The notes under the pieces are model-generated. The model had not been told where the DNA came from, made no database searches, and was given only the letters and a program-made list of their open reading frames with translations. From positions 1 to 38,171 of the forward strand of contig JALHOS010000018.1 of the NCBI GenBank assembly GCA_022842905.1: a DNA stretch of 38,171 nt. Reading direction: 5' to 3'. Position numbers and translations under genes: made by a program. Every line of letters starts with the position of its first letter. The first letter of the stretch is position 1. The stretch is from Myxococcaceae bacterium (GTDB lineage Bacteria; Myxococcota; Myxococcia; Myxococcales; Myxococcaceae). Shown in pieces: positions 17,021-25,501 of this stretch.

Positions 17021-18304
17021 CTACCGCTCGGTCAACGGCAGCCCGGCGCTCAGCAACAAGACGGTGCGCGCGCTCGCCAGCTCGGTCAGCGCGGTGATCT
17101 CGTTGACCTCGGCGCCGAACAGGTCGCGGTCGGCTTGGATCACCTCGACCTGCGTGGCGGCGCCGACGGCGTAGCGGTCTTGCGCCACCTGGGCGGCGCG
17201 CCGGGCCGCGTCGAGCTGGGCCTGGGCGGCGCCCACCTTGAGCTGCGCCGCGCCCAGCCGCTGGCTGGCGTTGAAGATCTGATCCCGCGCCGCGTTCTGC
17301 GCCCGCTCCACCCCCAGCTGCGCCGTCCGCTCGTTGATGCGCTGGACCTCCATGGCCTGGAACGTCGGCGCGTCGAGCCGCCAGCTCAGATTGATGCCGC
17401 CGTTGTACGAGGCGACCTGCCCGGCGAAGCCCGTCGCGTTGGTGAGCCGCTCGGTGAACTGCGCGCTGAGCAAGGGCACCAGCGCCAGCGACTGGGCCGT
17501 GGCGAGGCGGCCGACGGTGGCCACGTCCAGCTTGGCGGCCTTCACCTGCGGCAGCTCGTCGATGCGGCCCAGCAGCGTGTCGAGCGGCTCGACGCTCGCG
17601 CCGGCGTCGGCCGCGGGCGGCTCCACGTCGGCGCCGGGCTGGAGGCCGGACAGGGTGTGCAGCAGCCGCCCGGTGATGGCGATCGCCGCCGCGGTGTCGG
17701 CCACGAGCTGCTTGGTTCGCTGGACCTCGGCGCGCGCGCGCAGCACGTCGAGCTCGGTGGCCGCCCCGGCTTCGCTGCGCGCGGTGATGAGGTCGAGCTG
17801 CGCCTGGGCGACCTGGGCCGAGCGCTTGGCCGCGTCGTGCACTTTGAGGGACGCGGCGTAGTTGAAGAAGGCCTGCGCCACCTGCAGCTCCACGCCGTCT
17901 TGCCCGGCGCGTTCGCGCTCCGCCGCGGCGCTCTGCGCTTCGTCGCTCGCCAGCGTGCGGAACCACAGCGGCACGTTGACCAGCGGCAGGTCGACGCGGA
18001 ACACGCCGTCGAACTGGTTCTGCGGAATGATCACCAGCTTGTTGGGCGGCGTCGTCGCGCCGGTGGGAATGGTCGCCGCGGCTTCGAACTGGTTGTTGGT
18101 CCAGCCGGCGCTCACCGACAGCGTGGGCAAGAGCGCCATCCACGTCTGGCGAAACTCGGCCTGGGCCCGCGCGCGCTGCTGGGCGAGCACGCGGACGTCG
18201 ACGTTGTTCGTCTGCGCCGCGTCCAAGAAGCGCTGCAGCGTCTGCGGCTGGGCGCTCGCCGTCGCGGCCAGCGCGGTGGTCAGGATCATCAGCAGCCGGT
18301 TCAT
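17021..18304 (-). CDS. TolC-family outer-membrane efflux protein
   Basis: The product has 427 residues from an ATG that overlaps the pump gene stop as ATGA. A signal peptide ends near AATASAQ (~19). The remainder has two long Ala/Gln-rich alpha-helical stretches (QQRARAQAEFRQTW and RSEAGAATELDVLRARAEVQRTKQL in the first half; QAQLDAARRAAQVAQDRYAVGAATQVEVIQADRDL in the second). Each is followed by strands that would form part of a 12-stranded trimeric barrel. The repeated pattern G-A-A-T-x-x-[DE]-V is a family hallmark. It provides the outer-membrane duct of the tripartite efflux pump encoded just upstream. Confidence 0.93.
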   Translation of the reverse strand: MNRLLMILTTALAATASAQPQTLQRFLDAAQTNNVDVRVLAQQRARAQAEFRQTWMALLPTLSVSAGWTNNQFEAAATIPTGATTPPNKLVIIPQNQFDGVFRVDLPLVNVPLWFRTLASDEAQSAAAERERAGQDGVELQVAQAFFNYAASLKVHDAAKRSAQVAQAQLDLITARSEAGAATELDVLRARAEVQRTKQLVADTAAAIAITGRLLHTLSGLQPGADVEPPAADAGASVEPLDTLLGRIDELPQVKAAKLDVATVGRLATAQSLALVPLLSAQFTERLTNATGFAGQVASYNGGINLSWRLDAPTFQAMEVQRINERTAQLGVERAQNAARDQIFNASQRLGAAQLKVGAAQAQLDAARRAAQVAQDRYAVGAATQVEVIQADRDLFGAEVNEITALTELASARTVLLLSAGLPLTER

Positions 18305-21300
18305 GCGCCGTGCGCCTCCTTCGCGGTCGACTCTGGCAGCGGCTCGTAGACGTCCACGGGGCGCCACTTGCGCCACACGCGCCAGAAGGCCTGGCTCACG
18401 TCGTCGAGGAACGAGTACACGACCGGCACCGCCAAGAGCGTCAGCAGCAGCGACAGCGACTGGCCGCCCACGACGACACCGGCCGTCGCCCGGTTGAAGC
18501 CGGAACCGACGCCCTTTGCGGTGACGAGCGGCACCATGCCCGCCACGAACGCGAGGGTGGTCATGAGGATCGGCCGCAGCCGGTCCTTGTTCGCCTGGAG
18601 GATCGCCCGCATTCGCACCGCCTTCGCCAGCGCGCGCTTGGCCTTGGCCGGCGTCGGGGCCGCCATGGCCTGCTCGATCGCCGTCAAGTCGGCCGCGCCC
18701 GCCAGCACCTCGTGGGCCTCGCGCGCGGTCGCCGGGCCGGGACCCCGCTCGTCGATGATGCGCAGCGCGCGGTCGAGCCGCTCGGCAGAGTGCTCGCGCA
18801 GCTGGTTGGTGTGATCGATCTGAAGGATCGCGTTCTTCTTCACCACCCCGAACAGCACGAAGATCCCCAAGAAGCCGTACAGGTCCAGCGCCGTGTCGAA
18901 GAGGATGATCGACAGGATCGCGAAGGGCAGCGTCAGCGGCAGCGACACCAAGATCGTCACCGGGTGCAGCCACGATTCGAACTGCGCGGCGAGGATCAGG
19001 TACATGAACACGAGCGACGCGAGCAGGCCGAAGATGAAGCTCAGCCCCGTCTCCCGCATCAGCTTCGTCTGTCCCTGCGGCTTGACGGCGTAGCCCTTGG
19101 GCATGGCGGCGACTTCCTTGTCGAGGATCCCGCGGATTGCCTCCGACAGCTCGCCTTCGCTCGTGCCCGGGCCGGCGTTCGCGACGAAGGTCACCTGCCG
19201 CTCGCGCTGGTAGCGCTGAATCGTGGTCGGGCTGTCGCCGCTGCGCACATTCACCACGTCGGCCAACGCCACCAGCCCCAGCTTGCGGGACGGCACCGTC
19301 AGCTGGCGCAGCGCGTCTTCGCTGCTGCGGTAGTCCGCGGTCGCCCGCAGCCGCACCTCGTACTGCTCTCCGCCCTCGGCGTAACTCGACACCTTGAGCC
19401 CCGCGACCAGGTACTGGAGGGCCTGGGCCACGTCCACGACCTGCACGCCCAGATCCGCCGCCTTCGCCCGGTCGATGAAGACGCCCAGCTCGGGCTTGCC
19501 GGTGACCAGCGTGCTGTCCACGTCCACCGCGCCGGGCAGCTTTTTCATCTCCGCGAGGATCCGCGGCATCGCGCGCTCGAGCACGTCGAGCTCCGGGCCA
19601 CCGACCAGGAACTGAATGCGGGCCGTCGCCTGCGCGCCGCCGAACTCGTTCACGTCCGCCACGGTCAGCTTGAGCTCCGGAGGGAGCGTGGGGAGGATCT
19701 GCTCGCGGATCACGTTCTTGAAGTCGTTCTGGCTGACCGTGCGCTCTTCGGGCGGCGTCATCTTCACGAAGATGCGGGCCACGTTCGGTGTGCGCGCGGC
19801 GTCGTCGCCGACGGTCAGCAGCGTCGCTTCGACTTCCTTGCGCTCGCGAATGAGGCGGGCCACGCGCTCACCAACCAGCTCCGTCGCCGCCACGCTGCGG
19901 CCTTCGGGCAGCCGGACCAGGACCTCGAACTGGGCGCGGTCGTCGATCGGCAGGAAGCCCTTGCGCGCCTTCTTGGCGAGCGCCGGCATGGCCCCGAGCG
20001 CGGCGACGCAGGCCAGCACCACGATCCACCGGTGCCGCATGCAGAAGCCGAGCAGCGCCACGTACCCGCGTTCCCATGGGCGGTAGCCCCAGTCGACCAC
20101 GCGCTCGAGCGCCGACTTCTTCTTCCCCGCGCGGTGGGGCTCGAGCCACCGCGACGCGAGCATGGGGGTCAGGGTGAAGCTGACGAACAGCGACACGGCA
20201 ATCGCCATGCTCATCGTCACGCCGAAGCTGGCGAGGAAGCGCCCGGGGACGCCGGCGACGAAGGCGATCGGCAGGAACACCGCGATCAGCGACAGCGTGG
20301 TGGCCATGACGGCCAGGCCGATCTCCTTGGTGCCGTTGATCGCCGCGATCTTGGGGTGCTCGTGCTTCTCCTCGACGTGCTTGAAGATGTTCTCGAGCAC
20401 GACGATCGCGTCGTCGATCACGATGCCCACCGCCAGCGCCAACGCGAGCAGGGTGATGGTGTTCAGCGTGTAGCCCATGAGCTTCATGAGCGCGAACGTG
20501 CCGACGATCGACGTGGGGATCGCCAGCGCCGCGATGATCGTCGACCGCGCGTTGCCCAAGAAGAAGAGCACGATGAACGCGGCGAACAAGGCGCCCAAGA
20601 TCAGGTGTTCGGTCACCGCCTCCACGCTGGTGCGCAGGGCCGCCGAAGCGTCTCGCTGAATCGCCAGCGTGAAGCCCTTGGGCAGCTCAGGCCCCAGCTC
20701 GGCCATGCGCGCCTTGACCGTGTCCACGACCTCCACCGTGTTGGTGCCCGACTGCTTGCGGATCGCCAAGATCACACTCGGCTCGCCGTTCCACCGCGCG
20801 GACGAGGTGGCCTCTTCGACGCCGTCTTCGACCTGCGCGAGCTCGTCCAGGCGGATCGAGCGGCCCGACTGATCGCGAATGACGATCGCCCGCAGCTCAT
20901 CGACCGTCTCCACGCGGCCCTGCACCCGCAGCGTCAGGTAGTCGCGGCTGGTGTCCACCCGCCCACCGGGGAGCGTCAGGTTCTGCGCGTTGATCGCCGC
21001 GCCCACCTCGAGCGGAGAGATGCCCAGCGCCTTGAGCTTGAGCGGGTCGATCTGCACGTTGATCTGCCGCTTGCGCCCGCCGATGAGGGTCGCCTGCCCG
21101 ACGCCGCTGATCGACTCGAGCCGGCGCCGCACGACTCGATCGGCGATGTCGGTGACCTCCCGCGTCGTCTTGCCGGAGCCGCTGACCGCGACGAAGAGCA
21201 CCGGGCTGGCGTCGGGGTCGACCTTCTGCACCACCGGCGGATCGATGCCGCGGGGCAGCTCGGCGAGCACCGTGTTGATCCGCTGCTGCACTTCGTTGAC

Positions 21301-21615
21301 CGCCACGTCCACGCTCTTCTCGAGCTTGAACTGAATGATCACCCGGCTGATGCCTTCGGAGCTGTCCGAGCGCAGCTCGTCGATGCCGCTGACGGTGTTG
21401 ACCGCGCCTTCGATGCGGTCCGTCACCTCGCGCTCGATGTCCTCGGGGCTCGACCCGGGGAGGATCGTCGACACCACGACGACGGGGAACTCGATCTTCG
21501 GGAACTGGTCCAGGCCGAGCTGCCGGTAGAACACCAGGCCCACCACCATGATCACCAGCGACAGCACCGTCGCGAAGACGGGCCGCTTGACGCACAGCTC
21601 AGCGAGCCACTGCAT
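18301..21615 (-). CDS. RND (HAE-1-like) efflux pump, inner-membrane subunit
   Basis: The product has 1104 residues, against ~1030-1050 for AcrB-type pumps. It opens with MQWLAELCVKRPVFATVLSL, the first helix, and shows the docking and porter halves twice. The proton-relay pair lies in LALAVGIVIDDAIVVLENI (helix 4), and RLRPILMTTLAF is the conserved entry to a late helix. Just before this motif a loop of ~73 residues (about 939-1011) replaces the ~22 residues found in AcrB, an insertion of roughly 45-50 residues rich in Ala, Arg and Glu. The first 17 bases overlap the membrane fusion gene. It should export drugs or lipophilic compounds by proton antiport; substrate unknown. Confidence 0.93.
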   Translation of the reverse strand: MQWLAELCVKRPVFATVLSLVIMVVGLVFYRQLGLDQFPKIEFPVVVVSTILPGSSPEDIEREVTDRIEGAVNTVSGIDELRSDSSEGISRVIIQFKLEKSVDVAVNEVQQRINTVLAELPRGIDPPVVQKVDPDASPVLFVAVSGSGKTTREVTDIADRVVRRRLESISGVGQATLIGGRKRQINVQIDPLKLKALGISPLEVGAAINAQNLTLPGGRVDTSRDYLTLRVQGRVETVDELRAIVIRDQSGRSIRLDELAQVEDGVEEATSSARWNGEPSVILAIRKQSGTNTVEVVDTVKARMAELGPELPKGFTLAIQRDASAALRTSVEAVTEHLILGALFAAFIVLFFLGNARSTIIAALAIPTSIVGTFALMKLMGYTLNTITLLALALAVGIVIDDAIVVLENIFKHVEEKHEHPKIAAINGTKEIGLAVMATTLSLIAVFLPIAFVAGVPGRFLASFGVTMSMAIAVSLFVSFTLTPMLASRWLEPHRAGKKKSALERVVDWGYRPWERGYVALLGFCMRHRWIVVLACVAALGAMPALAKKARKGFLPIDDRAQFEVLVRLPEGRSVAATELVGERVARLIRERKEVEATLLTVGDDAARTPNVARIFVKMTPPEERTVSQNDFKNVIREQILPTLPPELKLTVADVNEFGGAQATARIQFLVGGPELDVLERAMPRILAEMKKLPGAVDVDSTLVTGKPELGVFIDRAKAADLGVQVVDVAQALQYLVAGLKVSSYAEGGEQYEVRLRATADYRSSEDALRQLTVPSRKLGLVALADVVNVRSGDSPTTIQRYQRERQVTFVANAGPGTSEGELSEAIRGILDKEVAAMPKGYAVKPQGQTKLMRETGLSFIFGLLASLVFMYLILAAQFESWLHPVTILVSLPLTLPFAILSIILFDTALDLYGFLGIFVLFGVVKKNAILQIDHTNQLREHSAERLDRALRIIDERGPGPATAREAHEVLAGAADLTAIEQAMAAPTPAKAKRALAKAVRMRAILQANKDRLRPILMTTLAFVAGMVPLVTAKGVGSGFNRATAGVVVGGQSLSLLLTLLAVPVVYSFLDDVSQAFWRVWRKWRPVDVYEPLPESTAKEAHGA

Positions 21616-22708
21616 GGTCGCCTCCCACCGCGCCCTTCACTTGAATCGTCGCGCCGTCGAACAGCCCCGCCGGCGGGTTCACGATCGCCAGGTCTTCGGG
21701 CTTGAAGGTCTCGTACACGGCGATGCGGCCGTCCTTCGTCACCCCGGTGCGGACGATCATCTCGTACGCCGTCGCCCCCCGCGCCACGAAGAGCCGGCGC
21801 ACCGTGCCGTCGGTCTTGATCGCCGCCGTGGGCACCGTGGGTAGCTCTTCTTCGCCGACGGTCAGTCGCACCGTGGCGAACATGCCCGGCTTGAGCTTGA
21901 GCTCGTCGTTCTTCGCCTGCGCTTCGAGCAGCAGATCGCGCGTGGTGGTGCGCAGCGTGGGGGACAGGAAGCGCACCACGGCGGGGAACGTGCGGTCCGG
22001 CCAGGCCCCCACCGCGACGTCCAGCGACAGCCCTTCCTTCACCAGGCCCACCGCTGACTCGGGAATGCTGACCAACACTCGCACGGGGTTGATGGCGTGC
22101 ACGCTCGCCACCCGCGTCGGCGGCTGCACGTACTCACCCACGTTCACGTAGCGCTCACCTACGGTGCCGTCGATCGGCGCGCGGATCACCGTGTCGCCGG
22201 CGAGCTTGCCCGCCAGGTCAGCGTTCGCCTGCGCGGCGTTGGCTTGGTACAGCTGCGCGGTGCACTGCGACTTGAGGCGGTCGTACTCCGTCTTGGGAAT
22301 GGCGCCCTTGCCGAAGAGCGTGTCAGCGCGGTCACACTCCTGCTTGGCGAGCTGCACCTGCGTCTGGGCGGCCTGGCTCTGCGCCTGCGCGGCGGCCACC
22401 TGGAAGCCCGCGGCCTTCGAATCGACCACCGCCAGCACCTGGCCTTGCTTCACCGGCATGCCGCGCTCGACGTAGGTGGCCGTCACCCGGCCAGACACGT
22501 TCGCCGCGACCTCCGACTGGCGGTCCGGGGTGATCGACCCGGTCAGCGTCACCAGCTTGGGCATCTTCTGGGTGACGATCGCGGCGGTCTCCACCCACAC
22601 CGTCGCCGCGGCCGCCACCCCCTTCGCTTGGGCCGGCTTCTCGTCGCCTGGCGGCTTCTTGCACGACGCTACGACGAGCACTGCGAACCACGGAACGAGG
22701 CGAAGCAT
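21599..22708 (-). CDS. RND membrane fusion (periplasmic adaptor) lipoprotein
   Basis: The product has 369 residues. Lipobox VASC places the lipid anchor on Cys16. A linker is followed by a first beta half-barrel and a lipoyl half-motif (VSGRVTATYVERGMPVKQGQVLAVVD), a helical hairpin (~105-170, AAQAQSQAAQTQVQLAKQEC), and the second lipoyl half (TVIRAPIDGTVGERYVNVGEYV). A beta-barrel and a membrane-proximal domain follow. This order is diagnostic for the HlyD/AcrA family. It links the RND pump to TolC. It starts four bases after the tetR stop and overlaps the pump gene by 17 bases, so the whole set is one transcript. Confidence 0.93.
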   Translation of the reverse strand: MLRLVPWFAVLVVASCKKPPGDEKPAQAKGVAAAATVWVETAAIVTQKMPKLVTLTGSITPDRQSEVAANVSGRVTATYVERGMPVKQGQVLAVVDSKAAGFQVAAAQAQSQAAQTQVQLAKQECDRADTLFGKGAIPKTEYDRLKSQCTAQLYQANAAQANADLAGKLAGDTVIRAPIDGTVGERYVNVGEYVQPPTRVASVHAINPVRVLVSIPESAVGLVKEGLSLDVAVGAWPDRTFPAVVRFLSPTLRTTTRDLLLEAQAKNDELKLKPGMFATVRLTVGEEELPTVPTAAIKTDGTVRRLFVARGATAYEMIVRTGVTKDGRIAVYETFKPEDLAIVNPPAGLFDGATIQVKGAVGGDHAVAR

Positions 22709-22712
22709 GGGC

Positions 22713-23345
22713 TTACTTCTCCTTGAGGGCGGGCGACGGGGGGAGCCCGAGCGCCTTGGCGAAGAGGAACGTCACTTCTTGAACGAACGCCCGCTGCGCG
22801 CGGGCGGAGACCTGCGCCTGGGCGAAGTGGGCGAAGATGAACCGCGACTGGAGCGCGCCGAGCAGCGCCGTGGCCACGCTGTCCGCGGGCACCGTCGCGA
22901 AGAGCGTCGGATCCAGCAGCCCCCGCTCCGCCGCGCGCTCGAGCCACTGCTTGACGAGCTGCACCGTCCGTAGCGGCATGGGGAGCGCTCCGTCGGTGCG
23001 GTACGCCTCCGCGACGTCGATGCCCGCCGCGCGGATCGCCATCAACCGTGGCAGGTGCTCCGCGAAGAACTCCCCCATCAGCCCGATCGCCTCGGCCAGC
23101 TGTTCGCGAAACGGCCGCTCGTCAGGACCCACCCGCAGCGTCTGGTACCACCCCGGCTCCGTCGGCAGCCCCAGCGACGCCATGACCAGCGCGTGCCGCG
23201 AGCCGAAGCGCTTGAGCAGCGCCGGCGTCGACAGCTTCAGCTCCCGCGCCACCACGTCCAGAGACACCGACGCGCCGTGCTCCAGCATGGCGCTGCGCAT
23301 GGCCGTCACCATTTGCTCGTCGCTGACTCGCCGGGGCCGCGCCAT
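22713..23345 (-). CDS. TetR-family repressor of the efflux operon
   Basis: The product has 210 residues. The N-terminal helix-turn-helix is clear (SVSLDVVARELKLSTPALLKRFGSRHALV, residues ~26-54), followed by an all-helical ligand and dimer domain. It is the first gene of the tetR-MFP-RND-TolC operon. A perfect inverted repeat begins ten bases upstream of its start codon, so it very likely represses its own operon and is released when a pump substrate binds. The ATG has no clear Shine-Dalgarno sequence. The inducer is unknown. Confidence 0.9.
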   Translation of the reverse strand: MARPRRVSDEQMVTAMRSAMLEHGASVSLDVVARELKLSTPALLKRFGSRHALVMASLGLPTEPGWYQTLRVGPDERPFREQLAEAIGLMGEFFAEHLPRLMAIRAAGIDVAEAYRTDGALPMPLRTVQLVKQWLERAAERGLLDPTLFATVPADSVATALLGALQSRFIFAHFAQAQVSARAQRAFVQEVTFLFAKALGLPPSPALKEK

Positions 23346-23355
23346 TGGAGGGCAT

Positions 23356-23377
23356 GGTTAGTAATCGTTCACTAACC
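23356..23377. promoter_or_regulatory. Palindromic operator, likely TetR-family site
   Basis: GGTTAGT (23356-23362) and ACTAACC (23371-23377) form a perfect 7-bp inverted repeat around an 8-base spacer, 22 bases in total. It ends ten bases before the tetR start codon and is AT-richer than its surroundings. TTAGT-type half-sites at this spacing are common for TetR-family repressors of efflux pumps. Binding would block transcription of the efflux operon. It could also affect the divergent plus-strand genes, although their start is 200 bases away. Confidence 0.75.
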
Positions 23378-23433
23378 AAAGACACGTGAAACAGTGTGAA
23401 GCCGCCGCGCACGGGTGATGGGGCGCATGAGTT

Positions 23434-23453
23434 GGGTTGATACAGGTCAACCC
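23434..23453. promoter_or_regulatory. Second inverted repeat in the divergent intergenic region
   Basis: GGGTTGA (23434-23440) and TCAACCC (23447-23453) form a perfect 7-bp inverted repeat with a 6-base spacer. It sits 126 bases upstream of the first cyclase-like gene and 89 bases from tetR. It differs from the TetR operator in sequence and spacing, so a different regulator is likely. It is not followed by a T-tract, which argues against a terminator. The binding protein is unknown. Confidence 0.45.
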
Positions 23454-23578
23454 CCGGTGGGCTTTCTGACGCGTCAACGAGCTGGCGCGAGTCATGTTTG
23501 CCCCAGGGCCGTTCGAGCGGTCTGAGGGGGTTGTGGGCTGGGTCCGGGCGGCCCCGGGTGTGCTCTGGCAGCGGTCCC

Positions 23579-24490
23579 ATGGCGAGCACGACGACGAGCG
23601 TCCCTTGGGGAGTGCAGGCGACTTGGACGCGGCGGGCTTCCGTCGCGGAGCGCGCGTGGTGGGGCTTCTTGGCGGTCGCGCTGTTGAGCCCGGTGCCGAG
23701 CCTGGTGGCGACGGGCCGGCAGTACACGCTGAGCTTGCTCATGTTCGTGGCGCCAGTGGTCGCCCTGGTCGCCGGGCTGGTGCGCCGGGGCAGCTGGGCG
23801 GCGAGCTGGCGGCCGTTGGTGTTCTCGCTGGGGGTGCTGTTCCCCATGGGGGCGGTGCTCAACGTGCTGTTCGCTGACGACTTCTTCACCTACCCGAACG
23901 CCGCCGCGACGCTGGGGTGGTCGGTGCCGGCGGTGCGGGGCTTCGCGCTGTCCGACAGCCACCCGATCCCGCTCGAGGAGTTCGCGTTCTACGGGTTCGG
24001 CTTCGCGGCGATCTTGCTGGCCTATGTCTGGGTCGGCGACGTGTGGCTGCCGGCGAAGGCGCCGCGGGTGGACTGGACGGCCGGGCGGGCGTCGGCGCTG
24101 ATCGTCCCCGCCGTGGCGGCGGCCTGTGCGTTTCCGCTGCAAGAGCTGCTCGCGCCGGGGCGCGCGTTCCCGGCGTACCTGACGTACCTGCTGCTCGTGC
24201 CGCTGCCGGTGGCGCTGTGGCTGTGGCCGTGTGTGCGGCCGGCGGTCAACTGGGCGGCGCTGGCGTTGGTGACGGCGGCGCTGTTGGCCTTGTCGGTGGT
24301 CTGGGAGGTCTCGCTCGCCATTCCCCAAGGGTGGTGGGGCTACCGCGCCGACGCCATGGTCGGGCTCCATGTGCGCGCGTGGCACGGCCTGCCGATCGAG
24401 GCGGTCTTGGTCTGGGTGCTCACGCCGATCACCACGGTGTTCGTCTTCGAAGCGGCGCGCGGGGCGCTCTTCGCTCGGAGGGCCCCATGA
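23579..24490 (+). CDS. Multi-pass membrane protein with lycopene-cyclase-like domains (first of pair)
   Basis: The start is chosen at ATG 23579 (MASTTTSVPWG); upstream frame is low-quality leader and the site has no strong SD. The 303-residue product has about seven to eight membrane helices. It shows two copies of the pattern seen in CarR/CrtYc/CrtYd-type lycopene cyclase domains, where an aromatic stretch is followed by a PxE motif on a helix. These are PLEE at 131-134 (HPIPLEEFAFYGFGF) and LPIEA at 271-275 (WWGYRADAMVGL upstream). The second motif lacks the usual second Glu/Gln. The fold call is moderate; cyclase activity is not established, since no other carotenoid gene is adjacent. It overlaps the next gene as ATGA. 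Confidence 0.6.
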   Translation: MASTTTSVPWGVQATWTRRASVAERAWWGFLAVALLSPVPSLVATGRQYTLSLLMFVAPVVALVAGLVRRGSWAASWRPLVFSLGVLFPMGAVLNVLFADDFFTYPNAAATLGWSVPAVRGFALSDSHPIPLEEFAFYGFGFAAILLAYVWVGDVWLPAKAPRVDWTAGRASALIVPAVAAACAFPLQELLAPGRAFPAYLTYLLLVPLPVALWLWPCVRPAVNWAALALVTAALLALSVVWEVSLAIPQGWWGYRADAMVGLHVRAWHGLPIEAVLVWVLTPITTVFVFEAARGALFARRAP

Positions 24491-25446
24491 GCGCCGACGG
24501 GTCGACGGACCGCACGCCGCACGGAGCGCTGCTGGGGCGGCTGATCGGGCTGAGCCTGCTGATGTTGGGCATGATCGCGCTGCGCTGGGGCTTGGCGGCG
24601 CTGGGCCGCACCGGGCCCTGGTACCTGCTGCACGAGCTCGTCGTGCTCTTGGTGCCCATGGCGTTCTTGCTCGTCGAGGTGTGGGGGCGGCTGGCGCCCA
24701 ACGAGCGGCTGGCCTTCGTGGCCACCAGCGGCCTCTTCATTTCCCTGTCGGCCGTCGCGGAGATGATCGCCATCGAGCAGCGGTACTGGTGGTTCTTCAC
24801 CGAGCTCGACCCGCTCAGCGGCTTCGACTTGGGGGCGATCCCCGCGGAGGAGTTCCTGTCCTACCCGCTGCTGCTCAACCTCCCGGTGCTCTGGTACCTG
24901 TGGCTTCGGCGGGTCCTCCCCGGGCTGGCGACCGGCGTGGCCCCGTCGGCGCGCGTGCGCTCTGCGCTCTTCGTCGCGGCGGGCCTGTGTGGCGTGGCGG
25001 CGCTGGTGCTCATGGGGTTGGCCTGGCGCAACTTCGGTCCCATCGACCGGGTGACGCAGCCCTTCGTCGATGTGGCCGGGGCGGTGCGCTACGTGGCCGG
25101 GCCCAAGCAGTACGGCTGGACGATCGTCCAGCTGCTGGGCTGGGTGGGGCTCCTCGTCGTGGCGACCAAGGCCTGGCCGTCGGTGCACCCCGGTCGGCTG
25201 TTTCTCATGACGGTGACGTACTTCCCGTTCGCGCTGTTCTTCGAACTGCTCGCCTGCGGGCGCGGCTGGTGGGTGTGGAACGCGCAGCAGACCCTCGGGG
25301 TGTTCACCTGGGTGCTGCCGATCGAGAGCTTCAGCATGTACCTGACGGGGGCGCTGTTCCCAACGCTCACCTTCGAGCTGCTGGCCGCTGCCCTGCGGGG
25401 GCTCGACCCGGCGCAGGTGAGCGGCTCGGTGCCGGCGACCCGCTGA
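24487..25446 (+). CDS. Multi-pass membrane protein with lycopene-cyclase-like domains (second of pair)
   Basis: The product has 319 residues and its ATG overlaps the stop of the preceding gene (ATGA). It has seven to eight membrane helices. Two PxE motifs are again present: PAEE at 119-122, preceded by YWWFFTELDPLSGFDLG, and LPIES at 277-281, preceded by WWVWNAQQTLGVF. The W-x-[FW]-N-x-x-x-x-LG-[IV]-x8-10-P-I-E layout is the recognisable part of the lycopene cyclase domain. The pair may form a heterodimer, as CrtYc and CrtYd do, but each partner here already has two domains. The substrate is unknown. Some resemblance may reflect only a shared membrane fold. Confidence 0.6.
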   Translation: MSADGSTDRTPHGALLGRLIGLSLLMLGMIALRWGLAALGRTGPWYLLHELVVLLVPMAFLLVEVWGRLAPNERLAFVATSGLFISLSAVAEMIAIEQRYWWFFTELDPLSGFDLGAIPAEEFLSYPLLLNLPVLWYLWLRRVLPGLATGVAPSARVRSALFVAAGLCGVAALVLMGLAWRNFGPIDRVTQPFVDVAGAVRYVAGPKQYGWTIVQLLGWVGLLVVATKAWPSVHPGRLFLMTVTYFPFALFFELLACGRGWWVWNAQQTLGVFTWVLPIESFSMYLTGALFPTLTFELLAAALRGLDPAQVSGSVPATR

Positions 25447-25501
25447 AGCCTGGGTCAGGTGCGCCGCGGGGCCCAAGGAGCGTACGCTGCGGGCCTCCCG
25501 C

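Noticed and set aside
21165-21190. P-loop-like SGSGKTT in the RND pump
   Set aside because: It falls in the porter region of a proton-driven pump with no other ATPase motif, so it is a chance match.
18310-21705. Open frame of over 1100 codons on the plus strand opposite the RND pump gene
   Set aside because: It is a shadow of high GC3 codons: rich in Arg, His and Gly, no family motif, and fully covered by a gene with clear motifs on the other strand.
23447-23470. Rho-independent terminator at the second palindrome
   Set aside because: The stem is short and followed by GC-rich sequence rather than a T-tract, and it lies upstream of genes on both sides.
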